36,122 bases of DNA from positions 1 to 36,122 of the forward strand of contig NZ_NPBY01000066.1 of the NCBI RefSeq assembly GCF_002272015.1, given 5' to 3'. Positions within the stretch are counted from its first letter, which is position 1. Every line of letters starts with the position of its first letter. Below are positions 8,248 to 16,093 of this stretch, in pieces. Position numbers and translations under genes: made by a program. Source of the DNA: Paenibacillus campinasensis. GTDB taxonomy: Bacteria > Bacillota > Bacilli > Paenibacillales > Paenibacillaceae. A model generated the notes under the pieces. That model made no database searches and had not been told where the DNA came from. It saw nothing but the letters and a program-made list of their open reading frames with translations.

Positions 8248-9458
8248 ATTCTATGGTGAAAATGGCGTTTCGCTTTCTACGCCTTACCCTTCTGTTTGTA
8301 ACGGCTTTAGTCATTAGTTTTATTATATGTGCGGTTGGATTGTTATATATTCAAGAGCATCTGGATTGGCTGAACCCGGTTTCGCCGCGAACTTTATTGC
8401 TGTCCCTAGGATTTATCCTAACAATTGCATTTGTTTGTGCTTACGGCTGGCTCGTAGGCAAGCCGCTCATCTATTTCATCCGCTGGATTAACAGGCTGTC
8501 CAAGGGGAACTACACCGAGCCGGGAGAGCACTACCGTATAAAACACTATCGTAAAAAACATGATCATAAAGAACATGATAAAGAACATGACGACCTGACC
8601 GAAAAACCTGTCTACCGTTACCCATTTGTCTTATATAAGGAATTGTTGGAGCAAATGAGCCGATTGACGGAGCAGCTGTATAAGAGCGAAGCGGAGCGGC
8701 TGAATCTGGAGGCTAAAAAGCAGGAATGGATTGCTTCCATCAGTCATGATCTGAAGACGCCGTTGTCGTATATCGAAGGCTACGCCCACATGCTGACGGC
8801 AGCCGAGTATCACTGGAGCGATGAGGAGAAGCTGGATTTCAGCAGACAGATCAGAAGCAAGACCGCGGAGATGAAGCAGCTGATCCAGGAATTGAACCAG
8901 ACGAGCCGGTGGCAGGTGCAGCAGGAGCGGGGGGAGACCGACAGCCTTCAGGAAGCTAAGAAGCGAACGCCAGGTGCTGCGAGCAGTGTGAACTTTCCAA
9001 TGAACCTGCAGCAGGATAATATCGTGGACTTTGTTCGTGATACGGTCATAGATATTGCGAACCATCCTATGGCCGAGCATACGCTGTTCACATTTACGGC
9101 TTCCGAGCCTGTGCATATGATGGAGTTTGACAGCAAGCTGTTCGGCAGAGCGGTTCAAAATGTGCTGATGAACGCTGCGATTCACAATCCGCCAGGAACC
9201 CAGGTGACATGTGATCTGGGCTTTCGAGAGAACAGCTGCCTCCTTGTTGTCGAAGACGATGGAGTGGGGATCGATGAGCAGGCGCTGAAGCGGGCTTTAT
9301 ATCATTCCGGTAAAGGAATTGCGATTGCCAGAGCCTTTATTGAAGCGCACTCCGGTCATATGAATATCGTCAAATCGGACGGCGGGGGTACGAGGGTGGA
9401 AATCACATTGCCGATGTTGGACTGCGATGTTGAACTGCCATGTAGGACTGCGAAGTAG
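8244..9458 (+). CDS. lanK: Sensor histidine kinase LanK, short-loop type, with His-rich linker
   Basis: This is the membrane kinase partner of the adjacent regulator, 404 residues. Two hydrophobic segments (about 10-33 and 48-68) are separated by only about 14 residues, so there is almost no extracellular sensor. This is typical of intramembrane-sensing kinases rather than NisK/SpaK-type kinases with a large external domain. The H-box is S-I-S-H-D-L-K-T-P with His168. The N-box V-L-M-N-A-A-I-H-N and G-box E-D-D-G-V-G-I-D follow. Residues 96-117 form an unusual linker with six histidines (96, 101, 106, 108, 111, 115) among Lys, Asp and Glu; the DNA there contains tandem AAAGAACATGA units. The insert may bind metal or may be a neutral repeat expansion. 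The kinase may respond to the lantibiotic or to the transporter encoded downstream. Confidence 0.88.
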   Translation: MNSMVKMAFRFLRLTLLFVTALVISFIICAVGLLYIQEHLDWLNPVSPRTLLLSLGFILTIAFVCAYGWLVGKPLIYFIRWINRLSKGNYTEPGEHYRIKHYRKKHDHKEHDKEHDDLTEKPVYRYPFVLYKELLEQMSRLTEQLYKSEAERLNLEAKKQEWIASISHDLKTPLSYIEGYAHMLTAAEYHWSDEEKLDFSRQIRSKTAEMKQLIQELNQTSRWQVQQERGETDSLQEAKKRTPGAASSVNFPMNLQQDNIVDFVRDTVIDIANHPMAEHTLFTFTASEPVHMMEFDSKLFGRAVQNVLMNAAIHNPPGTQVTCDLGFRENSCLLVVEDDGVGIDEQALKRALYHSGKGIAIARAFIEAHSGHMNIVKSDGGGTRVEITLPMLDCDVELPCRTAK

Positions 9459-9514
9459 GCATGCCAATTAGGGTTGGTATTGACGTAGGTCTGAATTATG
9501 CTGATGTTTATTCC

Positions 9515-9549
9515 TTATTTACCTGTTATTTACCCTGCGTTGCTACACT
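9515..9549 (+). promoter_or_regulatory. Direct-repeat activator site and promoter of lanFEG
   Basis: TTATTTACC occurs twice, at 9515-9523 and 9526-9534, an exact 9-bp direct repeat with an 11-bp period. An extended -10 element, TGC-TACACT (9541-9549), lies downstream. With a 17-bp spacer the -35 position (9521-9526) is a poor match and falls inside the repeat. This is the layout of an OmpR-family activator site, and the 11-bp phasing resembles the known SpaR box. Binding by the upstream LanR is inference. Confidence 0.55.
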
Positions 9550-9593
9550 TGAGGTGTCGACGATGCTACTTCTTGAGGGAGGAATAATAAGGG

Positions 9594-10517
9594 ATGACAG
9601 AAGAATATGCGATCGATACACATCAGCTAACACGCAAGTTTGGACAACGAGAGACGGTCAGGCGGATCAACTTGAAGGTTCCGAAGCGGGAGGTCTATGG
9701 ATTTCTAGGACCGAACGGTGCGGGGAAAACCACGACCATTCGGATGCTTCTCGGGCTGATTCGAGCTTCATCAGGGAATATCCGCATTCTGGGCAAGGAT
9801 CTGAACGGGAATCGTATGGAGATTCTGAAGGATGTTGGTTCTCTGGTCGAGTCACCATCTTATTACGGACATCTATCCGGCTATACAAATCTGAAAATCG
9901 TTACACTGATGCACGGAATGCCGGAGTCCAGAATCAACGAGGTGTTAGCATGGGTTCGGCTCGAGCAGGCGGCACACCGTCCGGTAAAGAGCTACTCGCT
10001 TGGTATGAAGCAGCGACTCGGCATCGCGATGGCGCTTATTACGAACCCTAAGCTGCTGATTCTGGACGAGCCGACGAACGGATTGGACCCGTCCGGTATT
10101 CAGGAAATTCGCGAGTTGATCATGCGGCTGCCGCGTGACTTTGATATTACGGTTTTGCTCTCCAGCCATCTTTTAAGCGAGATTGAACAGGTGGCCACCT
10201 ACGTAGGGATTATTAATCAGGGGGAGCTGATCTTTCAAGGACCGCTCCAGCAGTTAACGGAACGTAGCAAGCCTTATGTATGGGTGGAAACGGACCGACC
10301 AAGGGAGGCCGCTGCTGCGTTAAACGGTCAAGGATGGGATGCGGAGCCGGATGAAGCAGGAGGCCAGCTTCGAACCTCCGTGACCTACCGGAAGGAATCG
10401 GCCGAAATGATTCGATTTCTAGTCCAGCAGCATTACGATGTTTACCGGGTAACGGAGAAGAAGAAGACGCTGGAGGAGATTTTCCTGGAATTAACCGGTC
10501 AGGAGAACAGCTTATGA
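9594..10517 (+). CDS. lanF: Lantibiotic immunity ABC transporter ATP-binding protein LanF
   Basis: This is the ATPase of the self-protection transporter that clears lantibiotic from the producer membrane; 307 residues. Walker A is G-P-N-G-A-G-K-T-T, the signature region is Y-S-L-G-M-K-Q-R-L, and Walker B is L-L-I-L-D-E-P-T-N-G-L-D-P. The Q-loop glutamine is replaced by Glu86 (S-L-V-E-S-P), the E-loop described as a hallmark of LanF-type immunity ATPases; this separates it from general ABC-2 ATPases. The start has GAGGGAGG at 9575-9582. A 135-bp gap with a probable promoter precedes it, and its stop overlaps lanE by 4 bp. Confidence 0.92.
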   Translation: MTEEYAIDTHQLTRKFGQRETVRRINLKVPKREVYGFLGPNGAGKTTTIRMLLGLIRASSGNIRILGKDLNGNRMEILKDVGSLVESPSYYGHLSGYTNLKIVTLMHGMPESRINEVLAWVRLEQAAHRPVKSYSLGMKQRLGIAMALITNPKLLILDEPTNGLDPSGIQEIRELIMRLPRDFDITVLLSSHLLSEIEQVATYVGIINQGELIFQGPLQQLTERSKPYVWVETDRPREAAAALNGQGWDAEPDEAGGQLRTSVTYRKESAEMIRFLVQQHYDVYRVTEKKKTLEEIFLELTGQENSL

Positions 10518-11221
10518 AGCTTACGTTATTGCATGCGGAAGGTCTCAAGCTGAAGCGATTATGCCGTCTTATTCCGCTTATTCAGGGCATCATTCTCATC
10601 AGCATGACGGCGCTGGAGTGGTATCTGTATTTCCGTCAAGGACCCGGGGGAGTCTATGCAGGCTTTGCGGTGATGTATATGTTTTTGTCGTTTGTCTTTT
10701 TACTAGGCATTACGCTGCTTGCCAGCATTATGGCAGGCACGGAGCATGAAACGAGAGCGTGGAAGCAGCTGCTCGCTATGCCTGTTCCTAAGGGATCAAT
10801 ATACTTAGCAAAATTGGTGTGGATCTTTCTGTTGCAGCTATGTACCGTGGTGATCACGGTTGTGGGCATGTGTGTCATCTGGGTGCTGTATACCAATGAA
10901 CCGATCCCGTGGAAAATCATGATATTGCAGCCGCTGTTCGTCTGCTTGTCGTCCGTGCCGATGATGGCGATCCAGTTGTGGCTGTCCACTGTGTTTGCCA
11001 ATCAGGCGCTGCCGCTCGCTCTGGGAATATTCGGCTCCGTCTCCAGTCTGTTTCTGGCCCGCAGCAGTTCACCGGTCATTCATCTTCTTCCTTGGTCCTA
11101 TCCCGCGTTATCGAGCCCGCTCATCCCTGGCCATATGCAGTGGATCGGGATTTCGCTTGGTGTAGGACTCATGCTATCGATTCTGGGAACGCTGATGTTT
11201 ACCAGAAGAGAGTTTGAATAG
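10514..11221 (+). CDS. lanE: Lantibiotic immunity ABC transporter permease LanE
   Basis: This is a 235-residue integral membrane protein with about six hydrophobic segments, matching ABC-2-type permeases of the LanE/MutE group. The N-terminus (E-G-L-K-L-K-R) is the cytoplasmic lead-in typical of this group. The ATG overlaps the lanF stop as ATGA, indicating tight coupling. It forms one half of the LanFEG complex with the permease at 11236. Assignment as E rather than G rests on gene order and the usual position directly after LanF. Confidence 0.85.
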   Translation: MKLTLLHAEGLKLKRLCRLIPLIQGIILISMTALEWYLYFRQGPGGVYAGFAVMYMFLSFVFLLGITLLASIMAGTEHETRAWKQLLAMPVPKGSIYLAKLVWIFLLQLCTVVITVVGMCVIWVLYTNEPIPWKIMILQPLFVCLSSVPMMAIQLWLSTVFANQALPLALGIFGSVSSLFLARSSSPVIHLLPWSYPALSSPLIPGHMQWIGISLGVGLMLSILGTLMFTRREFE

Positions 11222-11235
11222 GGGAGGCGGGATCC

Positions 11236-11970
11236 ATGAACATGCTGTTACGTGCAGAAACGATGAAAACGCAATGGAGAGTCGTCATACTGCTCATTCT
11301 GCTGGATACGCTGATTAACGCATTGATGGGGATGGAGCAGCTGGATAGCTTAAAAGAATTCTTCCCGCCAAGCTGGATGAGTCTGTATATCCACAGCGTC
11401 AATCTTCACGCGATGTTTTTCTATCCGCTCTATTGCGGCATAATCGCCTCATTGCTGTGTATGTACGAGCATAGGGACGGGGGGTGGAAGATCGCATTGG
11501 CCTTTCCTGGCCCGAGATATCACATATTTTATGCCAAATACCTGGTGTTGATCGGCATATTGGCGGTGGTACAGCTGGTGTTTATGCTGGGTTATCTGGC
11601 AGCCGGGAAGCTCGCTCATGCGCCAGGCAGCATTCCTTGGGGCACGCTGGCCTACACGGGGTTCGGAGGATGGCTGGGTATTCTGCCGCTTGCTGCCTTG
11701 CAGCTGATCGTGTCGATCAAGGTGCGGAATTTCGGAGCCTCGCTGGCCTTGGCGATTGGTTATGTTGTTCCCAATATTGTATTCACAGGCTTTCACTCCA
11801 CCATCGGTGCCTGGCTACCGTTCACGATTCCCTATTATGTAATGATGCCGCAAGAGGCCATTTATGCACCAAGAGTTGAACCGTACAGCCTGTGGGCGAT
11901 TGTATTCTTCACAGGAGGCCTGTATCTGTGGCTGGGCCAGCGTTTTTTTGAGCGAAGAGACTGGTTATAG
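11236..11970 (+). CDS. lanG: Lantibiotic immunity ABC transporter permease LanG
   Basis: This is a second 244-residue ABC-2-type permease with about six membrane segments and a short N-terminal R-A-E-T-M-K-T-Q-W-R lead-in. It starts 14 bp after lanE behind a GGGGAGG site at 11221-11227 and completes the F-E-G immunity operon. A hairpin follows within 25 bp. No LanI-type immunity lipoprotein accompanies it, so LanFEG is the only recognisable self-resistance system here. Confidence 0.85.
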   Translation: MNMLLRAETMKTQWRVVILLILLDTLINALMGMEQLDSLKEFFPPSWMSLYIHSVNLHAMFFYPLYCGIIASLLCMYEHRDGGWKIALAFPGPRYHIFYAKYLVLIGILAVVQLVFMLGYLAAGKLAHAPGSIPWGTLAYTGFGGWLGILPLAALQLIVSIKVRNFGASLALAIGYVVPNIVFTGFHSTIGAWLPFTIPYYVMMPQEAIYAPRVEPYSLWAIVFFTGGLYLWLGQRFFERRDWL

Positions 11971-11990
11971 TCTGAATATATTGCCGTAAT

Positions 11991-12018
11991 AAGCCCCGGT
12001 GCGACGATGCGCCGGGGT
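11991..12018 (+). terminator. Hairpin after lanG
   Basis: AGCCCCGG pairs with CCGGGGTT (with one G-U pair) around a loop of about 10 nt, 20 bp after the lanG stop. A long U-tract is lacking, so termination may be partial. Confidence 0.55.
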
Positions 12019-12033
12019 TATGCCGTTATGTTG

Positions 12034-12324
12034 TGCAAACCATAAGCAATGAGGAAACATAGGAGTCCAAGCCGAATGCAATATTTCTTGTGCAAACGCG
12101 GTATTTTTAAAGTAGTATACGAAAAAGCCAGATATTAAAAGAAAACGGAAGATAACAGCAGATAACCAAGCACTTCTGCCTTATGCAAACGTTTTTACAA
12201 CTGAAAGGAATGTTGTATGATAATTTCAGTGAATGAAGCGCTTTCTTGATCGGTTTTTTCGGCTGTTATCCACATTGAAGCGATATTGACAGAATACGTC
12301 TGGCTTTTTGTGAAATCGTTTGCG
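12034..12324 (+). promoter_or_regulatory. Operator-rich promoter region of the maltodextrin-type operon
   Basis: The 398-bp gap between lanG and the binding-protein gene holds four related boxes: TGCAAAC (12034-12040), TGCAAACGCG (12091-12100), TGCAAACGTTTTTACA (12184-12199) and, inverted, CGTTTGCG (12317-12324). These resemble LacI/GalR-family (MalR/CcpA-type) operators. The third box overlaps a good promoter, TTTACA (12194-12199) and TATGAT (12216-12221) with a 16-bp spacer. TTGACA at 12286-12291 may belong to a second promoter. Several boxes suggest repression by DNA looping or by a local sugar repressor not encoded in the window. Confidence 0.5.
12232..12246. promoter_or_regulatory. Possible cre (CcpA) site
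   Basis: AATGAAGCGCTTTCT carries the near-palindromic GAAGCGCTTTC core of a catabolite-responsive element, about 10 bp downstream of the TATGAT box. Binding there would repress the sugar transporter in glucose. The left arm mismatches the consensus at two positions. Confidence 0.4.
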
Positions 12325-12368
12325 CTGAATTCGAACTTATTCATATTTATTGAGAGGGGTATCGGGGA

Positions 12369-13679
12369 ATGAAGATGAAAAAGATATTGGCGCTGATCTC
12401 AACGTTTACGCTGGCATTGGTTACGGCATGCGGTGGTGGCGGAGGAGCAGCACAGCCGGAATCACCTGGGAATACGGAGACTCCCCCTGCTCAGGAATCG
12501 CAGGGCGAGACGGCAGTACCTGAGCTTCTGCCGGAAGAAGGAGCCAAGCTGGTCGTGTGGGAGAGTCGCGATGAACGCGCCTACACGGACGCTGTGGCCA
12601 AGGAATTCACGGAGAAATATGGCGTTGAGGTGTTGGTTGAGGAAGTTAACCCTACCGACCAATTGACCAAGCTGGGACAGGACGGACCAGCGGGACTGGC
12701 TGCTGATGTGGTCGTATTTCCACATGATAGCCTAGGTAAGGCGGTTACCTCTAATCTGGTTATGCCTAATGATTTTTTTGAGGAGAAGACAAGAAACAAC
12801 AACACCGAGGCGGCTATTCAGGGCGTATCCTATGACGGTGTGCTGTATGGCTATCCTCGCGCGGCAGAGACATACCTGTTGTACTACAACAAGGAGCTGG
12901 TGAGTGAACCGCCAACGTCGATGGAAGAAGTCATTGAGTTCAGCAAGACGTTTACCGATAAGTCCAAAAACCGGTACGGCTTCATGTTCGAAACCGGCAA
13001 CCTGTACTTTGCTTATCCGTTCCTTGCTTCCACTGGCGGCTACATTTATGGAAACGGTGGCACGGACATTAACGACATCGGCATTAACTCCGAACAGACC
13101 CTGCAAAGCATGGAGGTCTACGCCAGCCTGCGGGAGATTCTGCCGGTGAAGTCAGGCGACATCACGCCGGACATTAAACGCGGTCTGTTCACATCCGGTG
13201 ATCTGGCGATGGATATCAACGGTCCGTGGGAGCTTGGCGGCTACAAGGATGCGCTCGGCGACAATCTGGGTGTTGCTCCAATCCCGAGCATTGGCGGGCA
13301 GCCGGCCGTATCCCTATCCGGAATTAAAGCCTGGTATGTCAACTCATACAGCCAATATCCGCAAGCGGCCCGTTTGTTCGCCGACTTTGCCATCTCGAAG
13401 GAAGCCCAGCTGAAGCTGAGTGCGCTGGTCGGATCGGTGCCAACGAACAATGAGGCGCAGGAAGATGACCAGATCAAGAATGACGAGTATATCTCGGCCT
13501 TTACGGAGCAGTTCCGTTCCTCTGTGCCGATGCCGTCTATCCCGGAAATGGCCAACGTCTGGTCGCCTGTAGGCGCGGCTTTGGCTGAAATCTGGGACAA
13601 CAACAAGGATATTAAGGAAACGCTCGATAAAGCGGTATCCCAGATCAAGGATCTGAATAGCGGCGGAGCGGCCAAATAA
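12369..13679 (+). CDS. Maltodextrin-type ABC transporter substrate-binding lipoprotein
   Basis: This is the extracellular sugar receptor of a CUT1 ABC importer, 436 residues. A signal peptide ends in the lipobox L-V-T-A-C, with Cys21 as the lipid anchor, followed by a flexible Gly/Pro/Glu linker to about residue 55. The body resembles the MalE/cyclodextrin-binding branch: K-L-V-V-W-E-S near the start of the fold, F-T-E-K-Y-G-V-E-V, A-A-D-V-V-V-F-P-H-D, G-Y-P-R-A-A-E-T-Y-L-L-Y-Y-N-K, and D-I-N-G-P-W-E-L in the second lobe. The substrate is probably a maltooligosaccharide or related glucan fragment, inferred from this pattern and from the partner permeases. No dedicated ATPase lies nearby, so a shared MsmK/MalK-type ATPase elsewhere is likely. 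Confidence 0.85.
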   Translation: MKMKKILALISTFTLALVTACGGGGGAAQPESPGNTETPPAQESQGETAVPELLPEEGAKLVVWESRDERAYTDAVAKEFTEKYGVEVLVEEVNPTDQLTKLGQDGPAGLAADVVVFPHDSLGKAVTSNLVMPNDFFEEKTRNNNTEAAIQGVSYDGVLYGYPRAAETYLLYYNKELVSEPPTSMEEVIEFSKTFTDKSKNRYGFMFETGNLYFAYPFLASTGGYIYGNGGTDINDIGINSEQTLQSMEVYASLREILPVKSGDITPDIKRGLFTSGDLAMDINGPWELGGYKDALGDNLGVAPIPSIGGQPAVSLSGIKAWYVNSYSQYPQAARLFADFAISKEAQLKLSALVGSVPTNNEAQEDDQIKNDEYISAFTEQFRSSVPMPSIPEMANVWSPVGAALAEIWDNNKDIKETLDKAVSQIKDLNSGGAAK

Positions 13680-13771
13680 CAGACCATTCGCCAATAATGA
13701 ATAGGAAGAATCGCGCCCGCCTGGAACAGGCGGGTGATTCCTCGATGGATGGGAAGGAGAATGGAGGGAGC

Positions 13772-15085
13772 ATGCGTCAGCATCGAACAATAGCAGCTGT
13801 CTTATCGGCTTTCTGCATGGGGCTGGGCCAGCTGTACAATCGTCAATGGATCAAGGGCCTTATGATGGTCCTGGTCGGTGGATACGCAACGTATTATTTT
13901 GCCAACAACCTTGGGCCGGCGATCCGGGGAATGATTACGCTTGGGGAGCACGGCAGCCGGCTGGAAAAGGTGAACGGATTGACCCAGATGGTCCCGGGAG
14001 ACCATTCGATCAATCTGCTGATTGAAGGGCTAATCACCTTAATGGCGCTTGCTATTTTCCTGATCGGACATTATGCCAATATTCGAAATGCGTATAATAC
14101 CGGCAGAAAGAGAGAAGAAGGAATCGCGCCGAACAATTTCAGACAGACGCTGAATTATATTTTTGAACAGAAGTTTGCCCAGTCTTTTCTGACGCTTCCG
14201 GCCACGGGCATTCTGTTCTTCACGATCATGCCAATTATCTTCATGATTTTGCTTGCCTTCACTAACTATTCGGCACCGAACAATTTGCCGCCGGCCAAGC
14301 TGGTGGATTGGGTCGGATTTGAAACCTTCAGAAATCTGGTGGCATTGAAATCATGGAGCCATACCTTCTTCGGCGTATTAACCTGGACGCTCATCTGGGC
14401 GGTACTGGCAACGGTGACGACGTATTTTGGCGGGGTTCTCGTTGCACTGCTAATTCAGCAAAAGGGCATCCGCTTCAAAAGCGTATGGCGCGTCATCCTC
14501 ATTATCCCGTATGCGATCCCGCAGCTCATCTCGCTGCTCGTGATGCGGAATATGTTCAATGGTCAATTCGGCCCGATCAATCAATATTTGGGTTACTTTG
14601 GTCTTGGCGGGCTGCCGTGGCTGACCGATCCGTTCTGGGCGAAAGTGACGGTCATCCTTGTCAACATGTGGGTCGGCATTCCGGTATCCATGCTGCTGGT
14701 GATGAGTGTGCTGACTACGATTCCGAAGGATCTGTATGAGGCGGCGGAGGTGGATGGAGCGACGGGCTTCCAGAAGTTCCGGATTATTACCTTGCCGATG
14801 ATTCTGTTCTCCACAGCTCCGATTCTGATCGCGCAGTTCGCCGGGAATATCAATAACTTCAACCTGATCTTCCTGCTGACCAACGGCAATCCGGCGGTAG
14901 GCGATTATCAGTACGCGGGGGCGACCGACTTGCTCGTAACCTGGCTCTATAAGCTGACGCTGGATCAGCAGAGATACAATATGGCTTCGGCGATCGGGAT
15001 CATTATTTTCCTGATTATTGCCACCTTCTCGATCTACAATTATCGTCGAACCCGATCCTTTAAAGAGGAGGATATGATTCAATAA
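13772..15085 (+). CDS. CUT1 sugar ABC transporter permease, MalF-like
   Basis: This is a permease subunit of the maltodextrin-type importer, 437 residues with this start. An N-terminal hydrophobic part (about 1-120; A-F-C-M-G-L-G-Q-L-Y-N-R-Q) precedes the permease core, a layout seen in Gram-positive MalF-like proteins. The EAA loop that docks the ATPase reads E-A-A-E-V-D-G-A-T-G-F-Q-K-F. An in-frame ATG exists at 13697 without a good ribosome-binding site. The ATG at 13772 lies behind AAGGAGA and begins at the conserved R-x-x-x-x-x-A-x-L-S-A-F segment, so it is preferred, though the spacing is not ideal. The stop codon shares one base with the next start. Confidence 0.85.
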   Translation: MRQHRTIAAVLSAFCMGLGQLYNRQWIKGLMMVLVGGYATYYFANNLGPAIRGMITLGEHGSRLEKVNGLTQMVPGDHSINLLIEGLITLMALAIFLIGHYANIRNAYNTGRKREEGIAPNNFRQTLNYIFEQKFAQSFLTLPATGILFFTIMPIIFMILLAFTNYSAPNNLPPAKLVDWVGFETFRNLVALKSWSHTFFGVLTWTLIWAVLATVTTYFGGVLVALLIQQKGIRFKSVWRVILIIPYAIPQLISLLVMRNMFNGQFGPINQYLGYFGLGGLPWLTDPFWAKVTVILVNMWVGIPVSMLLVMSVLTTIPKDLYEAAEVDGATGFQKFRIITLPMILFSTAPILIAQFAGNINNFNLIFLLTNGNPAVGDYQYAGATDLLVTWLYKLTLDQQRYNMASAIGIIIFLIIATFSIYNYRRTRSFKEEDMIQ

Positions 15086-15927
15086 TGGGAATGAAAATGA
15101 GAAATGCCATTCGATTGACGTTGAGCTATATTGCATTGGTTATCTTGGCGATCGGCTGCATTTACCCGGCGTTGTGGATCGTGCTGTCCTCACTCCGTCC
15201 GGGAAAATCGTTGTACAGCCCGACGTTGATTCCCGAGACGTTCACGCTGAATCATTACAGGGAACTGTTCACCTCGCAGTCGTTTCTGTTCGGGACCTGG
15301 TATATGAACACGCTGAAAATCGCCTTTTTCTCGATGGTGATCGGGACGATTCTGGTGCTGCTTACAAGCTATGCCGTCTCCCGTTTCCGGTTCAAGGGAC
15401 GGCAGAACGCGCTGTCCATCATTCTGGTGCTCGGGATGTTTCCAGGATTCATGAGCATGATCGCTTTGTATATTTTGCTGCATTCCCTGGATCTGCTGAA
15501 CACGCATATGGCGCTGATCATCGTATATTCCGCGGGGGCGCCGCTTGGCGGTACGCTGATTATGAAGGGCTTCCTGGACACGATCCCGCGAAGTCTGGAT
15601 GAAGCGGCGAAGATGGATGGGGCGACGAACTTTCAGATTTTCCGCCAGATCATTCTGCCTCTGTCAAAGCCGATGATCACGTATATGTCGCTTACGCTGT
15701 TTGTCGGGCCTTGGGTTGACTTTATTTTTGCCCGGCTCGTGCTGCGCACGAAAGAGAATTGGACGCTGGCGGTCGGACTGTGGGATTTGGTCAATTCGAT
15801 GCAGGACAGCAACTTCACCTTGTTCGCGGCAGCATCGGTGCTGATTGCGCTGCCGATCACACTTCTGTTTGTCTTCCTGCAGCGACTGCTTGTAGACGGC
15901 ATGACGGCGGGAGCGAGCAAGGGGTAA
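15085..15927 (+). CDS. CUT1 sugar ABC transporter permease, MalG-like
   Basis: This is the second permease subunit, 280 residues with six predicted membrane segments. The N-terminus contains the typical Y-P-A-L-W-I-V-L-S-S-L-R segment after the first membrane helix. The EAA loop is E-A-A-K-M-D-G-A-T-N-F-Q-I-F, and the C-terminus ends V-D-G-M-T-A-G-A-S-K-G, a MalG-type ending. GAGGAGG at 15065-15071 supports translation; the ATG overlaps the upstream stop by one base, and ATG 15091 is an alternative. A large hairpin ends the operon 67 bp later. Confidence 0.88.
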   Translation: MGMKMRNAIRLTLSYIALVILAIGCIYPALWIVLSSLRPGKSLYSPTLIPETFTLNHYRELFTSQSFLFGTWYMNTLKIAFFSMVIGTILVLLTSYAVSRFRFKGRQNALSIILVLGMFPGFMSMIALYILLHSLDLLNTHMALIIVYSAGAPLGGTLIMKGFLDTIPRSLDEAAKMDGATNFQIFRQIILPLSKPMITYMSLTLFVGPWVDFIFARLVLRTKENWTLAVGLWDLVNSMQDSNFTLFAAASVLIALPITLLFVFLQRLLVDGMTAGASKG

Positions 15928-15994
15928 GGCTGCTTTCGCAGACTTCAAGTGACTCGTGGATAGTTACGGCGGTTCAATGAAATAGAGAGTACAG

Positions 15995-16070
15995 GCAAAG
16001 CGGCCCCTTCCAGCACAGTAAACGGACTTCAAGTGCAAAGACTTGAAACGGTGTGGAAGGGGTGCTTTGC
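15995..16070. terminator. Large compound hairpin between convergent genes
   Basis: GCAAAGC (15995-16001) and CCCCTTCCA (16004-16012) pair with TGGAAGGGG (16054-16062) and GCTTTGC (16064-16070). An inner hairpin, TTCAAGT/ACTTGAA (16028-16034 with 16041-16047), sits in the loop. The structure can form on both strands and probably terminates the sugar operon and the facing dehydrogenase gene. The 11-mer GACTTCAAGTG in the loop (16025-16035) is also present at 15941-15951. Confidence 0.7.
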
Positions 16071-16093
16071 TAATTCAGATTAGAGGATGGGCT

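Noticed and set aside
8529..8600. A possible CRISPR or tandem array in the lanK linker
   Set aside because: The repeated units are short, in frame and coding (K-E-H-D), without spacers; this is a codon-level expansion, not an array.
9461..10051. A 196-codon open frame overlapping the start of lanF
   Set aside because: It runs in another frame through the Walker A region of lanF and across the lanFEG promoter; composition is Ser/Arg-rich and motif-free.
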